A stretch of DNA of 64,000 nt, taken from positions 682,001 through 746,000 of the forward strand of contig CP060755.1 of NCBI GenBank assembly GCA_023205875.1. The letters are read 5' to 3'. Positions 9,308 through 16,393 of the stretch are shown here, one piece after another. Below the pieces are notes generated by a model. It was not told the DNA's origin. It did no database searches and saw only the letters and a program-made list of their open reading frames with translations. This DNA comes from Chloropicon primus. Taxonomy: Eukaryota > Chlorophyta > Chloropicophyceae > Chloropicales > Chloropicaceae. Made by a program: the position numbers and the translations under genes. Numbering within the stretch: the first letter of the stretch is position 1; each line of letters opens with the position of its first letter.

Positions 9308-9800
9308 TGGCGCCCTGTCTTGTAATTTAATCTCCCCTCCTTTTGTTGGACGCTGCGCCCTTGGTCCTGCCCCCTCTCTTGGCCCCCAGCAAACACTTCA
9401 GCGAACGAAACAAGTGTGGTGGTGTGGTGTGGTGTGGTGTCGTAGTGTGCGCCGTGTGTGTTCAAACCTGCGTTCTATCCCCTGTCCCCCTGTGTACCCC
9501 TAAGAGGAAAAGACAGGCGATAATGAACTGGCTTGGATGTCTTTCCTTTGCTTTGCTTTAGAAAACGCGGTGTTGTGGAAGCAAAAAAATGCTGACTGTT
9601 CATCTTAAGCTTTTTTTGTGCCCCACGTGCCCTTCCTGCGTTCCAGAACCTCTCCGAGAGAGAGAAAGGGAGGGAGAGAGAGAAAGAAAGGGAGAGAGAG
9701 AGAGAGAGAGAAAGAATTGGCCCCCCGCTGCGAGCCCGACGAGTGACCAGAACGAAAGATTCCAACCATTGGGACTGGACAAGTTTGAAGCATCAGCTGG
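9308..9800. promoter_or_regulatory. Spacer between U2A' and the glyoxalase-fold gene
   Basis: The 493-base spacer holds TTGTAATTTAAT just after the U2A' stop (possible 3'-end signal), a (GTGGT)n run at about 9416-9440, and a long GA-rich tract at about 9657-9714 on the sense strand of the downstream gene. No gene was seen. Confidence 0.4.
9657..9714 (+). repeat. GA-rich tract upstream of the glyoxalase-fold gene
   Basis: Imperfect (GA)n with AAAG and GGGA interruptions, ending about 85 bases before the start codon at 9801. Confidence 0.92.
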
Positions 9801-10611
9801 ATGAAGTCCACGGCAAACGCGTCAGACTCCAACGAGTGTTGCCTAGAGAGACCCGGGCCTTCCCCCAAGAGGGAGCAAGAGCAGATAGCGAGGAGAACCC
9901 AGTACAGAAAGCTCAACTTGCAATCCTTTTCGCACGTCTCTTTCGTTGTCCAAAATCTCGAGGTAAGTCTGCGAATAATCCAACAACAAAAAAAGAAAGA
10001 AAAAAAAAGACTTTTCTTTCTGACACTCTGCTCTGCTACCCATGCCAACCCGCAGGCCTCTCGCAAGTTTTACAGCGAGCTGCTTGGGTTTTCGGAGCTC
10101 GTTCGCCCTGGCTCCCTCAAAGAGCGGTGCAACGGTTGCTGGCTGTTCAGCTATAACATCGGGCTCCACCTCATCGAAGGGGTGCCTCCGGAGAGGCCAA
10201 CGGAGATATGTCCGGAGGTACGCGCAGGTCCGCACCACAAGCGAGGAAAAACTTTTGCCTTTCTGGTTGCTGACGCCCCTCGCTCTGCTTCTCGTGCATC
10301 ACCCACAGGCCGACCACTTCAGCTTCCAGTGCGATGACATCACAGAGGTGGAGAAACAGCTAACGACGCTTGGTGTGAACTACTTGTCCGACCAAATCGA
10401 TCACGCGGGTGTCTGCATCTCTCAGCTGTTCTTCCATGATCCCGACAGGAACATGGTCGAGGTTTGTAACTGCGACAACGCTCCCCTGCAGTTCCTGCAC
10501 GGAGGGGGGGGCGTCTGCTTCCCCAAAAGCATGAACTTGACCCAGCACCAGCATGAGGAAAACTGGAAGAGTCAAAGAGGACAGCAAGAGACGTCCCCAC
10601 TCATGATGTAG
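9801..10611 (+). CDS. Glyoxalase/VOC-fold protein
   Basis: Three exons (9801-9962, 10056-10217, 10309-10611) give 208 residues, all phase 0 with GT-AG borders. The vicinal-oxygen-chelate fold is seen from the beta-alpha-beta-beta pattern: FSHVSFVVQNLEASRKFYSELLGF, then RPGSLKERCNGCWLFSYNIGLHLIE, then ADHFSFQCDDITEVEKQLTTLG and QLFFHDPDRNMVEVCNCD. His in SHVSF, Glu in HLIE, His in DHFSF and Glu in MVEVCN sit at the usual metal-ligand positions. It is closest to the plant 'glyoxalase I family protein' group with the VEVCNCD-type ending rather than to classical GLO1; substrate unknown. The N-terminal 40 residues are variable and polar. Confidence 0.9.
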
Positions 10612-10694
10612 ACTTATATGCTTGTACACAGTTTTCAGTATCTTTTTTTTTATGTTATGTTATGTTACACGCTACCCCGCGACCTTGAGCGCGC
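10612..10694. other. Tail-to-tail spacer with palindromic TGTACA
   Basis: An 83-base spacer; TGTACA lies at about 10623-10628, then a T-rich run and (ATGTT)n. Possible shared 3'-end signal. Confidence 0.4.
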
Positions 10695-11096
10695 TCAGCT
10701 GGTCGTGCCGCAGACGAAGGCGTCGGTGCAGACCTCCAGCAAGTTGCTCCAAGGGAAATTTTCGTTGGATTCGGGGTCGTGTTTCTCGTACATGATGAGC
10801 GCGCCGCACATCTCGGCCTCGTGAAACACTCCGTACAGAACCTCCGCCTCCCCCGAAGCGCTCGTGTCCACAACGCAGTTTACCCTCAAGTGGTCTCCCC
10901 TAAGCAAAGGCCGCCGTCGGTCGTCCCAGGAAACCAGGAAGAAAGTCTGACCGGGCCCGTCAGCAAATCGACCAGAGCTCCCCCGCTTTTTCCTGCGGAT
11001 CTCTTCCTCCACTGAGACCTTGGGGGATGAATCCCTCCTTGCCTCGTCCTCGTCCTTGTCCTCGTCGTCGTCTAAAATCCTTGATCCTGCAGAGGA
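10695..11096 (-). CDS. Orphan C-terminal segment of a copper type II monooxygenase-like protein
   Basis: An open minus-strand segment of about 125 residues ends at a stop at 10695. Its core, FFLVSWDDRRRPLLRGDHLR, NCVVDTSASGEAEVLYGVFH and AEMCGALIMYEK, resembles the end of the C-terminal domain of PHM/DBH/MOXD-type copper monooxygenases (GDxLxxxCxYxT...EMCxxxxxYYP), and keeps the Met of the EMC motif, which is a copper ligand in PHM. There is no ATG before this core. A good acceptor (CCCCTCCTCTGCAG) sits at about 11097, so it may be a last exon; but its missing 5' exons would have to overlap the DusA gene on the other strand. It is either a relic fragment or the end of an overlapping gene. Boundaries at the 5' side are uncertain. 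Confidence 0.45.
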   Translation of the reverse strand, partial: SSAGSRILDDDEDKDEDEARRDSSPKVSVEEEIRRKKRGSSGRFADGPGQTFFLVSWDDRRRPLLRGDHLRVNCVVDTSASGEAEVLYGVFHEAEMCGALIMYEKHDPESNENFPWSNLLEVCTDAFVCGTTS

Positions 11097-11161
11097 GGGG
11101 AAGGTGGATCTTGGGGCTCATCCAACCTGCTGCCGCTGCGGAGCTCGTGCTCCTCCCGGGG

Positions 11162-12493
11162 ATGGGAAGCGTGAAGCAGTGCTTGAGGAGAGTCGGTGTC
11201 CTGGGCCGGAGCACAAGCGGAGGAAGAGTGTTTGACGGAACGTCAGGACTGAGGTCGGTGGAGCTCTGTGCGCGTTCTGGCGTCATGACGAGGTCTTCGA
11301 CGACCTCTTTGGGTACGGCGGCAGGAGAGGGCCAGCAACACGAGGAGGGCACGACTTCGTCTTCCCTTCTTAGCGTGGCGCCCATGATGGAGTGGACGGA
11401 CGTGCACTACAGGACCCTCGCGCGATTGATGACGAGGAGGACGCTGCTTTACACGGAGATGATTGTCGACAAGACGCTCGTCTTCCAGGACAAGGCTGGA
11501 AACTCCTTGGACAGGTACTTGCACTTTCCGGAGCTCCAGCACCCCGTGGTCCTGCAGTTGGGCGGGAACAAGGCCTCGGAGCTCGAGGCCGCGGTGAACC
11601 TCGCGGTGGCGTACGGGTACGACGAGATCAACCTCAACTGCGGGTGCCCGAGCCCCAGGGTGTCCGGCAAAGGTTGCTTCGGCGCGGCGCTGATGAAGGA
11701 GCCGAGCACCGTGAGGGAGATAGTGGAGAGCATGGCGCGAGCTTCCCCGGTCCCGGTGACGGTGAAGTGCCGACTCGGGGTGGATGACAATGACACGTAC
11801 CCCGAGCTCGTGGAGTTCGTGAAGAGGACCTCGGAGGGCCTGCCCATACACCACTACGTCATCCACGCCAGGAAGGCCTTCCTCAAGGGCCTGTCCCCGG
11901 CTCAGAACAGGAACGTGCCTCCGCTCAAGTACGACTGGGTGTACCAGCTGTCGCAGGACTTCCCTCACCTGCAGTTCTCCCTGAACGGCGGGGTGCAGAA
12001 CTTGGAGGAGGCGAGGGAGCTCCTCGACCGGCGGGGGGAGGCCGGGGGGAGGCTGCACGGGGTCATGATCGGAAGGGCCGCTTACCAGAGGCCTTGGCAC
12101 ACCCTTTCCGACGCGGACAGGGCGATCTACGGGGAGAGCGAGAACCCCTGCACCTCGAGGCGCCAGCTCCTGACGGCTTACAGCCAGCTCTGCGACGGCA
12201 AGATCGAGGCGTACAGCAAGGCCTTCGGCTGCAAGCCTGGCCAAGTGATCCGGAAGATGGTCAAGCCCCTGCTGGGCATGTTCTACGCCGAGCCTGGGAC
12301 GAGCAAGTGGAAGAAATCCTTGGAGAGCATGCTTCAGAGCGGGAGCGCTAAGTCGGTGGGGGAGATCGTGTTGAAGGGCATGGTCCACATCCCCGAGGAG
12401 ATCCTGGACGCGTCCCCGCAGGCCAAGTTAGTCCACGAGACGAGGACCGACGACGAGGGGAACAAGAAGAGGGTCTTCAGCATGGTGGAGTAA
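11162..12493 (+). CDS. dusA: tRNA-dihydrouridine(20/20a) synthase, DusA type
   Basis: The protein is 443 residues and intronless. DusA is an FMN/NADPH enzyme that reduces U20/U20a in the tRNA D-loop. The match to bacterial DusA runs the full domain: SVAPMMEWTDVHYRTLARL, TLLYTEMIVDK, PVVLQLGG, YDEINLNCGCPSPRV (the Cys before PS is the catalytic acid), PVTVKCRLGVDDNDTY, VIHARKAFLKGLSPAQNR, PHLQFSLNGGV and GVMIGRAAYQRPW. The chosen start (ATG 11162, MGSVKQCLRRVGVLGRSTSG) leaves about 75 residues of Arg/Ser-rich, acid-poor leader, suggesting import into plastid or mitochondrion; ATG 11285 is an alternative. This DusA subtype differs from eukaryotic DUS1-4, pointing to an organelle-derived (bacterial) gene. 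Confidence 0.94.
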   Translation: MGSVKQCLRRVGVLGRSTSGGRVFDGTSGLRSVELCARSGVMTRSSTTSLGTAAGEGQQHEEGTTSSSLLSVAPMMEWTDVHYRTLARLMTRRTLLYTEMIVDKTLVFQDKAGNSLDRYLHFPELQHPVVLQLGGNKASELEAAVNLAVAYGYDEINLNCGCPSPRVSGKGCFGAALMKEPSTVREIVESMARASPVPVTVKCRLGVDDNDTYPELVEFVKRTSEGLPIHHYVIHARKAFLKGLSPAQNRNVPPLKYDWVYQLSQDFPHLQFSLNGGVQNLEEARELLDRRGEAGGRLHGVMIGRAAYQRPWHTLSDADRAIYGESENPCTSRRQLLTAYSQLCDGKIEAYSKAFGCKPGQVIRKMVKPLLGMFYAEPGTSKWKKSLESMLQSGSAKSVGEIVLKGMVHIPEEILDASPQAKLVHETRTDDEGNKKRVFSMVE

Positions 12494-12750
12494 CATAAGG
12501 GGAGGGGGGGCGGAGGGACTCGAGAGAAAAATTTACGTAATTTCATTATAGTTTCTCTACCTTAATAATAAAAAAAAACAAAAATATCATATCTTCTGCT
12601 TCTTTGTTTCTTTTGGCTTGCGGCTTGGGCCTCGTGTGTGTGTGTGTGCTTGAAAATTGGACTGCCCCGACAGCAAGCAAACTAAAAAAAACACCACGGC
12701 TACGCACAAAACTTCTTCTTCCAGCGTGATCCTCGCTCCCCCTCCTCCCC
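12494..12750. other. Tail-to-tail spacer, DusA / DUF506
   Basis: 257 bases with an AT-rich patch (about 12526-12600, including an A9 run) and a (TG)n run at about 12637-12648. No gene was seen. Confidence 0.35.
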
Positions 12751-13605
12751 TCACAGGGCCCACGTGTTCAGGAGCGACTTGGTGCCTCGCCACGGCGGGC
12801 AGTCCATCGACATCACCTTGTAGTTCCGGTTCAGCTGCTCGGACATGAAGGTGACCAGGAGCCTGAGCCTCGCCTCCGTGCCCACGAAGACGCAGGGGAG
12901 GGCCTGCACCACCTTGGAGTAGTAGTAGCTCGAGCGGGCGACCTCCCACCTCGAGCGAAAGTTCGGGTCGATGATCAGGCCGTCGTCCACGTCCATCCTG
13001 AGGAACTCGTGGTGGGGGCACCTGAAGATGTCCCCCTTGATCTTCCTCCTGGACGAGGCGACCGAGACCGGGTACCCCAGCGGACCCAGCTGGCCCAGGG
13101 CCTTGGCCACGGCGCCCGAGGAAGACGCGGAGTCCGAGGAGGAGGAGGAGGAAGAAGAAGAAGAAGATTCCGTGGATTCCGTGGATTCGGATGTGTCGTC
13201 CCCGGACCTCAGCACCTTGCGGATCCTCCGCACCCTCTTCTCCTCCTTGACGGAAGCGGCGCTGCAGATCGTGCCCAGCGTCGCCAAGTCCTGCTCGAGC
13301 TGGAGCGCGTCATCCACCTCGGAGACCCTGACGTCATCATCGTCGTCGCCGTGTACAAGAAAGAGAGAAGAGAAGGGAAGAGAGTCAGCGTGCTGAGGTG
13401 GGTGGCGTGCGCGCAGGGACATCCCCTCGCGTACTCACAGGCTCGTGGGGGACCAGGTCAGATCATCCAAGTCGATGTCGAACAGCGCCGCGTCCGAGAG
13501 ACCCCCCTCGGATTGCACTCTCGTCAAAACTTTCGAGGCAGAAGAAGAAGTCATCATCCCAGTCCTCCGCCCTTGCTCCAAGTCCTCCACGCTTCGCGGA
13601 GCCAT
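12751..13605 (-). CDS. DUF506 (PDDEXK-like family 6) protein
   Basis: Two exons (13605-13439, 13327-12751) give 247 residues; the intron has a GTGAGT donor and a CGTCAG acceptor. The C-terminal 100 residues match the plant/algal DUF506 family: DVDDGLIIDPNFRSRWEVAR, YYYSKVVQALPCVFVGTEAR, LRLLVTFMSEQLNRN, then MDCPPWRG and the final W (LLNTWAL). These correspond to the family's ERLIVDLDFRSQFEIARP, YKAALQSLPSVFVG and LPPWR-W signatures. An acidic poly-Ser run (about residues 105-125) separates it from the N-terminal half, which is unrecognised apart from LFDIDLDDLTWSP. The family is predicted to be restriction-nuclease-like, but catalytic activity is unproven. Biological role unknown. Confidence 0.83.
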
Positions 13606-14027
13606 AATAATTACGAACAGAGCCCTTCCCGCGCGAGGGCAGAGCGAGACGCCGGGCCGGGGGACAGAGAGCGAGCAAGCAAGCGAGCGTCCTCTCGTCT
13701 CTCTTGTGCGCCACGACCAGCCAGCACGTGCCCAGTCTGACGTAAGATGTGCTGCGGATATTCCGGATCCGGAATCTTAGAAGGGGGAGATTCAACGGGG
13801 GGGAAAACGGCAAAAACCGATAACGCGCAATATCCCCGGAGATACTTGAATGCTGGGGCACGCCGACGAGCAGGAACCCTAGGGAGCGGAGCAGAGCATC
13901 TTTCCTTCCTTGATGCTCTGAAAGGAAACAAAAAAAAGAATCCAAAAGTTACAAGAAGAAGAATATACCAAACCGCCAAACGCTCTCCCGTCGTCGTCGT
14001 CGTCGTCGTCCCCCGTTCCAGTGCGAG
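13606..14027. promoter_or_regulatory. Spacer upstream of DUF506 gene, downstream of lipase gene
   Basis: This 422-base spacer should contain the DUF506 promoter and the lipase 3' end. It has TTCCGGATCCGGAA, a perfect 14-base palindrome, at about 13761-13774 and a (CGT)n run at about 13990-14012. No gene was seen. Confidence 0.35.
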
Positions 14028-14060
14028 CTACCCCCTGGCGGCCAAGATGTCTCCCCACCC

Positions 14061-14091
<31 letters not shown>

Positions 14092-15844
14092 TCGACCACC
14101 AGGAGGTCCTCCCAGCCCCGCCCCAGCCCCCCGCTGGACTGGATTGCCATCGCGGCCCCCCGGCGTCCGCGCTCCTCCGCCTCCTCCTCCTCCTCCTCCA
14201 CCACCTTGCTGCAAGCCTCCCCGCGGAGCTTGTTCGTGAGGTAGGGGAACAGGGCGACCTCGCCGTTCGTGGACAGGGTGAAGTCGTTGTGATCGTACTG
14301 CGGAAGCTCCCTGGACCCGAGGAGGACCCCGGGGTGCTCGGACAGGATCCGCAGGAGCCTCCTCACGTCCCTCCTGTTGGCGATGGGGTCCTTGCTCCCC
14401 GAGACCAGGACCGTGGGGACCCTGTAGTTCCCCCTCAGGTCGTACTCGGGCGGGTCGGCCGACCCGTGCCTCGCCAGGTTCCCCGATCGCCCGTAGTCGT
14501 ACTTTCTGAACTTGGAGGACTTCACAGCCTGGGACCAGTGGATGAGGTTCTTCACCGAGGTGCCCTCCGGCAGGTGGGAGAGGTACACGGGAATTCTGGA
14601 CTGGTTCAGGTGCTGCATGTCGGGGAGGCCGAAGAGGTCCCCGGGGAGCCCCCCGTCGAAGAGGGCGTTGTGGGCGTCCCTTCGGTCCTTCTCCGCGTCG
14701 CAGCCGCCGAGGAAAATGCCGCAGATCGAGGGAACGAGGGACCTCACAAAGTCCGCGCCCACGCCGGTGCCGAGGAAAGTGTTCCCGAACGACTTGATCA
14801 GGGGGTTCGCGGACAGGACCCGCAGGACGTCCAAGTGGCCCGCCGCCTGGAACAAGAGGGACTCCGTGTTCCCCACGAAGGCCACCGGGGCCAAGGCGAT
14901 GTGGACGTTCACCCTCCGGGCCAAGTCCGCAAACTCGGGGAGGGAGAACGCCGCGAACCCTTGGGTCGTTCCCTGCGAGTGGGACACGTACGACAGGGTT
15001 TCCGATCCGGTGGCGTCCAGGACGTACCTGATCTCGGCGGGAAGGTCAAAGGCCGCCATTTCGTCCCAAGAGAAATCCCAGAATTCCTCGTCCCACGCGT
15101 CGAACCCCTCGCGCAAGTCCCTATGCTCCATGGAGTACGTCGTCCCCCGATTGTTTCCTGTTGCAGCGTGCGAGCGTTCTCGGAGTCAGCAAAATAAAAA
15201 AATTAAAAATAAAAAACGCATTTCTGGCGCCGATTGTTTCCTCCGTCCCTCTTGCGTCCTCGCGCCGTCGTGTCCCTTACCTAGCCAAACGTCGTACCCC
15301 AAGTCCGCGAGGACGAAGCCGAGGGACTGCCTTGGCATGTTCATCACCCACGTCGCGGACGAGTCGATCAGCCCGTGCTGCAGCAAGACGGGTGGCTTCT
15401 CCTGGCTGCCGGGGCACGGACGCGTCTCCGCGCCTTTGGAAAAAAGATGAAACCCAAAGAAAAGAGTCAGCTCACTGGTCGCTCGCAGGCAAAGGCGAGA
15501 GGCTCTGTGCGACACAAAAGGACACGAAAAAAAAAAAGAGCCGTCCGCAACGCAAACTCCTTGTTCCGCTTACCTTGCGGCGATCCCACGATGCGCACGA
15601 GGCCCAGGACGTACCCGTCCTGGGTGGTGACCTTGTGCTTCTCCACCTCGTATCCCTTACTCGCCGCGAGCTCGAAAGCGTCCCTGTATACGTCCCTGTC
15701 GTCCGTCATCGTGGGGTCCGTCCTCGCGTCGTCGTACCGCTTCGAGATGTCGCCTAAAGTGACCCGGGGGAGTGCCTGCGCCCGAACCTCCCACGACAGG
15801 AGGGCGAGCAAACCGACGACAACGGCCACGCCAAACTTCCCCAT
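14028..15844 (-). CDS. Acid lipase (lysosomal/gastric lipase family, alpha/beta hydrolase)
   Basis: Three exons (15844-15574, 15433-15281, 15157-14028) give 517 residues. A signal peptide ([18 protein letters not shown]) starts the protein. It then follows the acid lipase family: [20 protein letters not shown] (abhydrolase-associated lipase N-region), [54 protein letters not shown], and the nucleophile elbow SHSQGT (usual G-H-S-Q-G). The oxyanion HGL, the Asp in SGSKDPIA and the His in LPQYDHNDF complete a Ser-Asp-His triad. It probably hydrolyses triacylglycerols or sterol esters in a lysosome/vacuole or outside the cell. The last 70 residues are a low-complexity Glu/Ser tail encoded by trinucleotide-like repeats, absent from animal homologues. 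Confidence 0.92.
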
Positions 15845-16393
15845 GGGCGTAACGGCCGAGGGGGGGGGGGCCGAGCGAAGCGAATCTCCCGCCAAGAAGA
15901 AGGAGAAGAAGAAAAGCAAGACCAAGAGGAAGAGGAAGAAGAGCCGCTTCCTGGTGAACCCCTAACGCACGCCCCTTCCCTCTCTCTCTCCCTCTCTCTC
16001 GCTCGCTCTCGCTTGATCGATCGATCGATCGATCGCAGAAAAAAAAAAAGTTCGTCCATTCATCTCCAATTATTTTCCTTCTCTCCAGCTCCAAGGTTTT
16101 CGAGTGGAGACGTTAATGATAACGTCTTTGGAAGAACAGATTCCCGCCAAAAATGAGGGAAAATCGAGGGGAACAACGACGACTGGACTCGATCAAAGAG
16201 GGCGTACGACAACGACGGCGACGACGCGGCTTGACTTGAGTGTGGAACCGCGTCCGTCTTTCGATCGACACCTCGTTTACCTCACTCAACCTTGTGGTGG
16301 CGGTGTTCTTCCCTTCCAAGCCAAGGGTTTGTTGTTGTTGTTGTTGTTGCTGGGATCAAAAAAACAAAAAAAGAAGAATATAACATTATTAGA
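15845..16393. promoter_or_regulatory. Divergent promoter, acid lipase / ORC3, with E2F-like sites and an inverted repeat
   Basis: This 549-base spacer has, in order: an E2F-like CTTGGCGGGAGA (minus strand, about 15884-15895), GA-rich sequence on the lipase sense strand (about 15978-16010), a (TCGA)n run (about 16014-16035), a perfect inverted repeat AGACGTTA-ATGA-TAACGTCT (16108-16127), an E2F-type ATTCCCGCCAAAA (16140-16152), and (TTG)n (about 16328-16348). E2F control would fit a replication gene such as ORC3. Function is inferred from motif and position. Confidence 0.55.
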
